Origin: Actinomadura opuntiae
GTDB taxonomy: Bacteria > Actinomycetota > Actinomycetes > Streptosporangiales > Streptosporangiaceae
Direction: 5' to 3'
Length of the DNA: 64,000 bases
Assembly: GCF_030283205.1 (NCBI RefSeq)
Contig: NZ_JASNWF010000013.1
Location: 64,540-128,539 of the forward strand
In this document: piece by piece, positions 50,348 through 57,382 of the stretch
Layout: each line of letters opens with the position of its first letter
How positions within the stretch are numbered: the stretch's first letter is position 1
Notes under the pieces: generated by a model
Told to the model about the DNA's origin: nothing
The model's database searches: none
What the model saw: the letters and a program-made list of their open reading frames with translations, nothing else
Made by a program: the position numbers and the translations under genes

Positions 50348-50926
50348 TCAGCCGACGTTGACGCCGAAGTCCATCGCGATGCCGGCCAGTCCCGAGGCGT
50401 ACCCCTGGCCGACCGCGCGGAACTTCCACTCGGCGCCGTGCCGGTACAGCTCGCCGAAGACCATCGCGGTCTCGGTGGAGGCGTCCTCGGTCAGGTCGAA
50501 GCGGGCCAGCTCGCTGCCGTCGGCCCGGTTGACGATCCGGATGAAGGCGTTGCGGACCTGCCCGAAGTTCTGCTGCCGGTTGTCGGCGTCGTAGATCGAC
50601 ACCGGGAACACGATGCGGTCGCACTCCTGCGGCACGCCGGTCAGGTCGACGTTGATCGACTCGTCGTCGCCCTCGCCCTCGCCGGTCAGGTTGTCGCCGG
50701 TGTGCTCGACCGAGCCGTCCGGGCTCTTCAGGTTGTTGAAGAACACGAAGTGCTGGTCGGAGATGACCTTGCCGGACGGGCCGAGCAGCAGCGCGGAGGC
50801 GTCCAGGTCGAAGTCGGCGCCGGTGGTGGCGCGCACGTCCCAGCCGAGGCCGACGGTGACGGCGGTCAGATTCGGGGCGGCCTTCGTCAGCGAGACGTTG
50901 CCGCCCTTGGCGAGTGAGACTCCCAT
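50348..50926 (-). CDS. terD: TerD-family stress protein (second copy)
   Basis: A 192-residue canonical TerD with GVSLAKGGNVSLTKAAP, VGLGWDVR, DFDLDASALLLGPSG and HTGDNLTGEGEGDDESI, ending GYASGLAGIAMDFGVNV. The calcium-binding acidic clusters are intact. It is a close relative of the first copy 33 bases upstream, in both protein and DNA, so the pair arose by tandem duplication. Stands between first TerD and TerC. Confidence 0.95.
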   Translation of the reverse strand: MGVSLAKGGNVSLTKAAPNLTAVTVGLGWDVRATTGADFDLDASALLLGPSGKVISDQHFVFFNNLKSPDGSVEHTGDNLTGEGEGDDESINVDLTGVPQECDRIVFPVSIYDADNRQQNFGQVRNAFIRIVNRADGSELARFDLTEDASTETAMVFGELYRHGAEWKFRAVGQGYASGLAGIAMDFGVNVG

Positions 50927-50959
50927 GATCGGGCCACTCCCTTCCCGGGGAAGAAGTCG

Positions 50960-51535
50960 TTAGATGTTGACGCCGAAGTCCATCGCGATGCCGGCCAGGC
51001 CGGAGGCGTAGCCCTGGCCGACCGCCCGGAACTTCCAGTCCGTCCCGCTGCGGTACAGCTCGCCGAAGACCATCGCGGTCTCCATGGACGCGTCCTCGGA
51101 CAGGTCGTAGCGGGCCATCTCGGACCGGTCGCCCTGGTTGAGCACCCGGATGTAGGCGTTGCGGACCTGGCCGAAGTTCTGCCCGCGGCTGTCGGCGTCG
51201 TAGATCGACACCGCGAACGCGACCCGCTCGGCCTGCGCGGGCATGGCGCCGAAGTTCACGTTGATCTGCTCGTCGTCGCCCTCGCCCGCGCCGGTGGTGT
51301 TGTCGCCGGTGTGCTCGACGCCGCCGTCCGGGGTCCGCAGGTTGTTGAAGAAGACGAAGTGCTGATCGCTGATGATCTTGCCGGAGGCGTCCAGCACCAT
51401 CGCGGAGGCGTCCAGGTCGAAATCGGTGCCGGTGGTGGTGCGCAGATCCCAGCCCAGGCCGACGGTCACGGCCGACAGGCCCGGCGCCTGCTTGGTGAGC
51501 GAGACGTTGCCGCCCTTGCTGAGACTGACACCCAC
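50960..51535 (-). CDS. terD: TerD-family stress protein (first copy)
   Basis: A 191-residue canonical TerD: VGVSLSKGGNVSLTKQAP, VGLGWDLR, DFDLDASAMVLDASG, HTGDNTTGAGEGDDEQI. The GTG at 51535 is chosen over the upstream in-frame start at 51556 because TTGGAGG lies 6 bases before it and the product then matches the universal MGVSL start. Promoter-proximal gene of the eight-gene Ter operon that runs down to the HAD phosphatase. Divergent from the coiled-coil gene over 156 bases. Confidence 0.95.
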   Translation of the reverse strand: MGVSLSKGGNVSLTKQAPGLSAVTVGLGWDLRTTTGTDFDLDASAMVLDASGKIISDQHFVFFNNLRTPDGGVEHTGDNTTGAGEGDDEQINVNFGAMPAQAERVAFAVSIYDADSRGQNFGQVRNAYIRVLNQGDRSEMARYDLSEDASMETAMVFGELYRSGTDWKFRAVGQGYASGLAGIAMDFGVNI

Positions 51536-51691
51536 GGCGTTCCTCCAAGATCGCACGACGTACCGGACGCCGGCCAGGCGCCTCGCTATATCGACGTAGC
51601 AGCGATGCTATCCGTTCCCTCATTGCCGGTCGCATTGCGCGAGAACGTCCGGACTGCGCGAGACTGGGCATGGAGGACGAGGGGAGGCGGC

Positions 51692-52942
51692 GTGCGGGGA
51701 CCGGGCGACCAGCGGCGGCGCGGCAGGGGCGGGCAGGCGGCCGACGCGGCGATCCAGGCGCGCGAGGCGGCGGCCGCCGCCTTCTACGACATGGACCAGG
51801 CGCAGAAGTTCCTGGACGGCCGCGTCACCGTCTTCGGGGATCTCGACGCGGGGGCCGCCGCGCCCGTCCGGCGGGAGTTCACCGGGCTGGCGGAGGCCGC
51901 CGACGCCGCGTCCGTGGCCTACATCGCCGTCCTGGACGCGCACGACCTCGACGACCGGGACCGGTCGCCCGCCGAGTACGACGCGGCGCGCAGGGCGTTC
52001 CTGGCCGCCACCGAGCGCCTCCAGCAGATCACCCGGAACCTGAACGGGTTCGCCGAGCGGCTCGCGCCGCGGATGGCGCGCCTGGAGGCGGCCCTCGACC
52101 AGCTCCCACCCCGGCTCACCGCCGCCCGCGACGCCGTCGCCGCCGCCGACGCGGCCGTCCGGGCCGCCCGCGAGGCGGGGATGGACGCCGCCGACCCCGA
52201 GGCCGAGCTGGCCCGCGCGAAGGAGGCGCTGGCGCTGCTGAGCTCGCAGGGCCTCGGCGGCCTCGGGCTGGACGGGGCGATGCGCAAGGCCGAGGAGGTC
52301 CGCGAGATCGCCGAGAAGGCCCGGGAGGCAGCGGCGGAGCTGCCGAAGATGGCGGAGAAGGTGCGCAACTCCCTGGCCTCAGTGCGCACCCGGGTGGACG
52401 TCGTCGCCAACCGCGTCGAGCCCGTCCGGCAGGCGATGCGGGTGCTGCTGCGCGCCTACTCGCAGGCCTGCTGGCAGGACCTGCGCGGCGCGCCCGAGGC
52501 GATCGAGTCGGGCGTCACGCGGGCCCGCGAGCGGCTGAACGAGGCGGCGGAGTCCGCCGCCCGCACCGAATGGAAGCAGGCGCAGCAGGCGCTGACCGCG
52601 GCGCGCACCGAGCTGAACGCGGCCGACCGGCGCGCCGGGCAGGTCACCGGGCGGGTGACGGAGCTGGAGGCGGTCGCCGCCGACCCGGACAAGCCGGTCG
52701 AGAGCGCCCGGTTCGCGATACGGGACGCGCAGCGGCTGGCGATGGCGCAGCCCGGCGGGGCCGCGCCGCACCACGCGCGGGCGCTGGACGCGCTGGTCGA
52801 GCGGCTGGAGCACGCGCCGAAGCGGCTCGGCGGCGCGCATCCCGACTACTGGGCCTACCTCCAGGAACTGGAGTCGATCAAGACGGCCGCGGGCGACGTG
52901 GTGACCCGCATCCGCTCCGAGCGCGCCGCGGGCGGCTCCTGA
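51692..52942 (+). CDS. Coiled-coil protein beside the Ter operon
   Basis: A 416-residue soluble protein dominated by Ala/Arg/Glu-rich helices (long heptad-like stretches from about 60 to 340), including AAADAAVRAAREAGMDAADPE, KAEEVREIAEKAREAAAELP and WKQAQQALTAARTELNAADR. No enzyme motif. The GTG follows GGGGAGGCGGC. It is divergent from the first TerD gene and shares its promoter region, which suggests joint control. Toxic-anion or TelA-like helper is a possibility; no clear homology I can name. Confidence 0.7.
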   Translation: MRGPGDQRRRGRGGQAADAAIQAREAAAAAFYDMDQAQKFLDGRVTVFGDLDAGAAAPVRREFTGLAEAADAASVAYIAVLDAHDLDDRDRSPAEYDAARRAFLAATERLQQITRNLNGFAERLAPRMARLEAALDQLPPRLTAARDAVAAADAAVRAAREAGMDAADPEAELARAKEALALLSSQGLGGLGLDGAMRKAEEVREIAEKAREAAAELPKMAEKVRNSLASVRTRVDVVANRVEPVRQAMRVLLRAYSQACWQDLRGAPEAIESGVTRARERLNEAAESAARTEWKQAQQALTAARTELNAADRRAGQVTGRVTELEAVAADPDKPVESARFAIRDAQRLAMAQPGGAAPHHARALDALVERLEHAPKRLGGAHPDYWAYLQELESIKTAAGDVVTRIRSERAAGGS

Positions 52943-52962
52943 GCGCGTCCCGCCCGGCCCCT

Positions 52963-54234
52963 TCACGCGAACAGGGTCTCGCCCCAGTGGCCGCCCTCCC
53001 GCACGCCGGGCGGGCACGCGAAGATGCCCGATCCGACATGCTGGACGTACTCGTTCATCGCGTCGCCCGCCAGCGACTCCTGGATCTTGATGAAGCCGGT
53101 GCGCGGGTCCCGCTGGAACGCGATGAAGAACAGGCCCGCCTCCAGCCGGCCCAGCCCGTCGGAGCCGTCGGTGAAGGAGTAGCCGCGCCGCAGGATCCGC
53201 GCGCCGCCGTTGGAGTCGGGATGCGCGAGGCGGACGTGCGCGTCCGGCTTCATCCGCGCCAGGACGGGCTTGTCGCGCTCCTTCTTCTCCCCCACCGGCG
53301 CGCCCTCGGACTTGCTGCGGCCGAACACGTCCTCCTGCTCGCGCAGGGACGTGCGGTCCCAGATCTCGATGTGCATGCGGATCCGGCGCGCCACCAGGTA
53401 GGAGCCGCCCGCCATCCAGTCGGCGCCCTCGCCCTTGCCCGCCCACACGTGCTTGTCGAGCAGCGCCGTGTCGTTCACGCCGATGTTGTCCGTGCCGTCC
53501 TTGAACCCGAACAGGTTGCGGGGCGTCTGCGCGTCCGGGGTGGTCGAGGACGTCTTGCCGAACCCGAGCTGCGACCAGCGGACGCCGACGACGCCCATGC
53601 CGATCCGCGCCAGGTTCCGGATGGCGTGCACCGCGACCTGCGGGTCGTCCGCGCAGGCCTGCACGCAGATGTCGCCGCCGCTGCGGTCGGGGTCGAGGTT
53701 CTCGCCGGAGAAGTGCGGCAGGTCGACCAGCGCGGGCGGGCGCTTGGCCTTGATCCCGAACCGGTCCTTGCCGTCCTTCTCGAACAGCGTCGGGCCGAAG
53801 CCGATCGTCAGCGTCAGCCGGGACGCGGGCAGCCCGAGGGCCTCGCCGGTGTCGTCGGGCGGCGCCACGGCGACCCTCGGGATCGCGCCGTCGCCGATCG
53901 CCCGGCCCGCCGTCATGTCGGCCGCCGCCGCGGTCCAGTCCTTGAGCATCTGGACGAGCTTGCCGCGGTCGTCGGTGGTGACGTCGAACGCGGCGAAGTG
54001 CAGCCGGTCCTGGACGGGGGTGGCGATGCCCGCCTGGTGGGCGCCGTGGAAGGACACCGCGGTGCCCGCGTCCGGCCCGCCCGTGTCGGCGGAGGCGACC
54101 CGGTCCAGGCCCGCCCCGGCGGCGGCGCCGACCAGCAGGCTGGCGCCGGAGAACCCGAGCATCCGCCGCCGGGACATCCCGGCGCGCCCGCCCTCCTGGC
54201 GGGACGGCGCGTCCGAAGCACCGGGCTGCGTCAT
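52963..54234 (-). CDS. efeB: Dye-decolourising peroxidase/deferrochelatase
   Basis: A 423-residue heme peroxidase exported by Tat. SRRRMLGFSG (21-30) is the twin-arginine signal. The DyP signature GFKDGTDN is at 243-250, with its aspartate catalytic, followed by GGSYLVARRIRMHIEIWDR. EfeB oxidises Fe(II) or takes iron from heme for the EfeUOB uptake system. The ATG overlaps the efeO stop (ATGA), so both are one message, under tandem iron boxes. Confidence 0.94.
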   Translation of the reverse strand: MTQPGASDAPSRQEGGRAGMSRRRMLGFSGASLLVGAAAGAGLDRVASADTGGPDAGTAVSFHGAHQAGIATPVQDRLHFAAFDVTTDDRGKLVQMLKDWTAAAADMTAGRAIGDGAIPRVAVAPPDDTGEALGLPASRLTLTIGFGPTLFEKDGKDRFGIKAKRPPALVDLPHFSGENLDPDRSGGDICVQACADDPQVAVHAIRNLARIGMGVVGVRWSQLGFGKTSSTTPDAQTPRNLFGFKDGTDNIGVNDTALLDKHVWAGKGEGADWMAGGSYLVARRIRMHIEIWDRTSLREQEDVFGRSKSEGAPVGEKKERDKPVLARMKPDAHVRLAHPDSNGGARILRRGYSFTDGSDGLGRLEAGLFFIAFQRDPRTGFIKIQESLAGDAMNEYVQHVGSGIFACPPGVREGGHWGETLFA

Positions 54235-55358
54235 TTGGCCACGACCTCCGCGAGCTTGGACAGCGGCTCGCCCAGCGCGTTCACGGCGTCGGCGAGCTTC
54301 TTGCGGTCGTCCTTACCGACCTTGTCGTAGGACACGTAACCGTCGCCCTCCTCGTGCTTCTTCAGCAGCGCGTACACGGCCCCGAAGTTGTCGTCCAGGT
54401 CCTTGGCCAGCTGCGCGTCCTTCTCCTGGACGACCGGCTTGAGCAGGTCGTAGGCCTTCTTCGCGCCGTCCACGTTGGCCTTGAAGTCGACGAGGTCGGT
54501 GTGGCTGAAGGGCTCCTCCTCGCCGGTGACCTTGCCGGTGGCGACCTCGTCCAGCAGGCCCTTGGCGCCGGCGGCGAGGTCGTTGACGGGGTCGAGGGTG
54601 AGGCTCGGCAGCCGTCCCTTCAGCGTGTCCAGGTCGGCCAGCAGCTGGTCGCCGTACTTCTCCTTGCCCTTGACCGAGCCGTCCTTCCACAGGGCCTTCT
54701 CCAGCAGGTGCCAGCCGGACCAGTCCTTCTTCTCGCCCGGCTTGAGGTCGGCCTCGCGGGTGTCGACCTTGCCGTCGATGTCGCTGAACTTCTCCGCGAC
54801 GGGCTCGATCGACTCCCAGCCGACGCGGGAAGGCGCGTACAGCTTCTTGGCCTTCTCGACGTCGCCGGCCTTCACCGCCGCCACGAACGGCTTCGTCTTG
54901 GCGATGGTGTCGTCGAGCTGCACGGTGACGTAGGCCTTGTAGTCGGTGGCGGCCTGGGCCAGCCGCGGGTCGGCGCCGCCGCCCTTGCCGGTGACCGTGA
55001 CCTCCTGGGAGGGGCCCTTGCCGGTCTGCCCGGCGCTGCACAGCAGCTTGAACTTGCCCTCCGGCAGGTTCACCACGAAGTTCACGCTGGTGCCGGGGCC
55101 GATGTTCTCCCGCTCCGCCAGGATGCTGCCGTCCGGCTTGAGCACCTCGAACTCGTTGACCTCCGAGCCCTTGTTGGTCACCTTGAAGGAGTTCTTCCCG
55201 GCGGCCAGCTCGGTCTTGGCGACCTCGCACTTGTCCTTGGACGCCGTCACCGGAACGGCGCCCGCGGCGTCCGCCTTCCCGTCACCGCCGCACGCCGAGA
55301 GCAGGGACATCGACACGGCGGCCACGCCGCTGAGGGCGAGGACGGAGGCAGGGCGCAT
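54231..55358 (-). CDS. efeO: EfeO iron-uptake lipoprotein (cupredoxin-M75 domains)
   Basis: A 375-residue lipoprotein. The lipobox LLSAC gives the lipidated C23. Residues about 37-120 are a cupredoxin-like domain (VPVTASKDKCEVAKTELAAG, KFKLLCSAGQTG); residues about 130-375 are the M75/imelysin domain with the conserved HXXE as WHLLEKAL. It captures iron outside the cell. The ATG at 55358 starts a proper signal peptide; an upstream in-frame start would put the signal 32 residues in. The ferric permease gene efeU is not next to it. Confidence 0.93.
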   Translation of the reverse strand: MRPASVLALSGVAAVSMSLLSACGGDGKADAAGAVPVTASKDKCEVAKTELAAGKNSFKVTNKGSEVNEFEVLKPDGSILAERENIGPGTSVNFVVNLPEGKFKLLCSAGQTGKGPSQEVTVTGKGGGADPRLAQAATDYKAYVTVQLDDTIAKTKPFVAAVKAGDVEKAKKLYAPSRVGWESIEPVAEKFSDIDGKVDTREADLKPGEKKDWSGWHLLEKALWKDGSVKGKEKYGDQLLADLDTLKGRLPSLTLDPVNDLAAGAKGLLDEVATGKVTGEEEPFSHTDLVDFKANVDGAKKAYDLLKPVVQEKDAQLAKDLDDNFGAVYALLKKHEEGDGYVSYDKVGKDDRKKLADAVNALGEPLSKLAEVVAK

Positions 55359-55375
55359 GGGGGACTCCAGGGTGC

Positions 55376-55414
55376 AATGGTTAGGCTCACCTAAATTAGC
55401 CAAAGCTAACCTCA
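55376..55414. promoter_or_regulatory. Tandem iron boxes upstream of efeO
   Basis: AATGGTTAGGCTCACCTAA (55376-55394) agrees with the DtxR/IdeR consensus TTAGGTTAGGCTAACCTAA at 15 of 19 positions. TTAGCCAAAGCTAACCTCA (55396-55414) agrees at 14. They are separated by one base, 18 bases before the efeO start, so two repressor pairs could bind side by side. Iron repression of efeOB is a strong inference. Confidence 0.8.
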
Positions 55415-55509
55415 CCCCGTCAAGTCGCCCGGGCGACAGTGAGAGGGATCCCACCCGCCCCGGGAGACGACCCGGGTCCGGACCGGCCCCGGGCCCCTGC
55501 CCCGGAAGG

Positions 55510-55985
55510 TCAGCGCGGGCGGTCGTTGATGCCCATCGTCAGGTTCCGCGCGGCCATCGGCGGGCCCGACTGCGGGTCGCCGTACGGCGGCAGATGCCCC
55601 TGCTGGGAGTGCTGCATGTGCTGCGGCGCCTGGTGGTGCGGCGCCTGCTCGCGCGCCGCCGGCTCCGCCCACACGGCCGTCCCGTACGCGCACACCTCGT
55701 GCCCCCGCCGGGCAGCGCCGCGGTGTCGAACCGCATCCCGACCACCGTGTTCGCGCCCTTGCGGCGCGCCTCCTCGCCGAGCCGGTCCACCGCGTCGCGG
55801 CGCGCGCCCGCGAGCCCGAGGGCCGGCCGGTCGCCGGTCACCCGGAACGTCGCGCTGCTCCCCGAATGCCCGGGGCGCTGCACCCCGGCCTGATCGGTCT
55901 GGACGGCCGTCCCCAGGACCTCGCCGAGCACGCTGCGGATCTCGTACCCGGCCACGGCATCAGTCGTCACGATCAGCATGGGCAT
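55510..55985 (-). pseudogene. YbjQ-family (heavy-metal-binding-like) protein, frameshifted
   Basis: The reading frame starts MPMLIVTTDAVAGYEI and continues through EEARRKGANTVVGMRFDTAALPGGG, the YbjQ/UPF0145 family. It then leaves the family and runs on in an arginine-rich frame. A second frame beginning just there (55695 downward) reads CAYGTAVWAEPAA, the expected end of the family, and stops at 55510. Restoring one G in the run of five at about 55702-55710 joins the two frames as GGGHEVCAYGTAVW. Either the gene is broken or the base is a homopolymer sequencing error. Intact length would be about 158 residues with a His-rich tail. Confidence 0.8.
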
Positions 55986-56063
55986 TACGGTAATCCACCG
56001 TCCGCCCGAAATGCGACGTCATGCACCGGATCCCCGGAAACCGGCGCGCGCCGGAGCGCGGGC

Positions 56064-56108
56064 GGGCGACCGCCCTCCGGGCCGCTCGGGCCCGGAGGGC
56101 GGTCGCCC
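56064..56108 (-). terminator. Strong hairpin after the sigma factor gene
   Basis: GGGCGACCGCCCTCCGGGC and its exact complement flank a 7-base loop CGCTCGG, giving a perfect 19-bp stem 57 bases beyond the sigma factor stop. This is one of the strongest hairpins in the window and fits termination of the dnaG-sigma transcript. Confidence 0.8.
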
Positions 56109-56165
56109 CCTGTCGGTCTCTCCCGCCCGGTCCCGGCCCGGACGGGGCCGTCCCCGGCTCGCGGG

Positions 56166-57323
56166 CTACTCGAGGTACTCGCGCAGCGTCTGCGCGCGGG
56201 ACGGGTGCCGCAGCTTGGCCAGGGTCTTGGACTCGATCTGCCGGATCCGCTCCCTGGTCACGCCGAACTCCCGGCCGACCTCCTCCAGCGTGCGCGGATG
56301 CCCGTCGGCCAGGCCGAAGCGCAACTGGATGATGCGCTGCTCCCGGTCCGACAGGGTGCCGAGGATGTCCTCGAGCTGGTCCTGCAGCAGGATGAACGCG
56401 GCGGCCTCGATCGGCACCACCGCGTCCGCGTCCTCGATGAAGTCGCCGAGGTCGGAGTCCTCCTCACCGATCGGCGACTGCAGCGAGACCGGCTCCTGCG
56501 CGATCCGCTGGATCTCCACGACCCGGGCGGGCGGCAGCCCCATCTCCAGGCCGATCTCCTCGGGGGTGGGTTCGCGGCCGAGGTCCTGGTGCATCTGCCG
56601 CTGCACGCGGACCAGTTTGTTGATCGTCTCCACCATGTGCACCGGGATCCGGATGGTCCTGGCTTGGTCGGCGATCGCGCGGGTGATCGCCTGCCGGATC
56701 CACCAGGTGGCGTAGGTGGAGAACTTGAACCCCTTCGTGTAGTCGAACTTCTCGACCGCACGGATGAGCCCGAGATTTCCCTCCTGGATCAGGTCGAGGA
56801 ACAGCATTCCCCGGCCCACGTAGCGTTTCGCGATCGAGACCACCAGCCGCAGGTTGGCCTCGATCAGCCGTTGCTTCGCCCGGACGCCGTCGCGGGAGAG
56901 CAGTTCGAGGTCGATCCGCTCGGCGTGGGAGAGGACGGCGGCGTGCGCCATCTTCTCCTCGGCGAACAGCCCCGCCTCGATCGATTTCGCCAGTTCTACT
57001 TCATCTTCTGCCGTGAGAAGCGGTACGCGACCGATCTCTCTCAGATAGATCCGGACCAGGTCGCTCGTCGGCGCCCGCTTGCCGAGGTCTCCCTCATCCG
57101 CTCGCGCGACGTCCTCGGTCTCCTGCTGAGATTCGAGGACCTCTACCCCCTGCTCTGCGAGCATCCGGACGACGCGCTCCAGGGAGTCGTCCGGCAAGTC
57201 CGAGCGATCGAGCGCGGCAGCGACGTCTTCGACGGTCACACCGCCGCGCTCTCTGCCGCGTGCGACGAGGTCCGCCACCTGATCAACCGATGGCGCCTCG
57301 CTTGGCAGCACCGAAGGGCCCAC
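56166..57323 (-). CDS. sigA: Principal-type RNA polymerase sigma factor (RpoD/HrdB/SigA)
   Basis: A 385-residue sigma70 factor. Region 1.1-like sequence is at about 10-62, region 1.2 at about 85-120 (VRIYLREIGRVPLLTAEDEV), region 2 at 150-230 with RLVVSIAKRYVGRGMLFLDL and FSTYATWWIRQAITRAI, region 3 to about 310, and region 4 at the end with EFGVTRERIRQIESKTLAKL. It recognises housekeeping promoters. Region 1.1 and position after dnaG support a group 1 factor, but actinomycetes have several HrdB-like paralogues. The GTG start lacks a strong ribosome site. Confidence 0.9.
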   Translation of the reverse strand: MGPSVLPSEAPSVDQVADLVARGRERGGVTVEDVAAALDRSDLPDDSLERVVRMLAEQGVEVLESQQETEDVARADEGDLGKRAPTSDLVRIYLREIGRVPLLTAEDEVELAKSIEAGLFAEEKMAHAAVLSHAERIDLELLSRDGVRAKQRLIEANLRLVVSIAKRYVGRGMLFLDLIQEGNLGLIRAVEKFDYTKGFKFSTYATWWIRQAITRAIADQARTIRIPVHMVETINKLVRVQRQMHQDLGREPTPEEIGLEMGLPPARVVEIQRIAQEPVSLQSPIGEEDSDLGDFIEDADAVVPIEAAAFILLQDQLEDILGTLSDREQRIIQLRFGLADGHPRTLEEVGREFGVTRERIRQIESKTLAKLRHPSRAQTLREYLE

Positions 57324-57382
57324 GGGGACAGTCTGCGACAGATGCGGCCTAGATCACAGGACCCATTTCGCGGTAATACCGG

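Noticed and set aside
54231..55454. Longer EfeO start at 55454
   Set aside because: It would run through both iron boxes and bury the lipoprotein signal 32 residues inside.
55412..55693. Minus-strand frame downstream of efeO's promoter as a separate gene
   Set aside because: It is a shadow of the second half of the frameshifted YbjQ gene.
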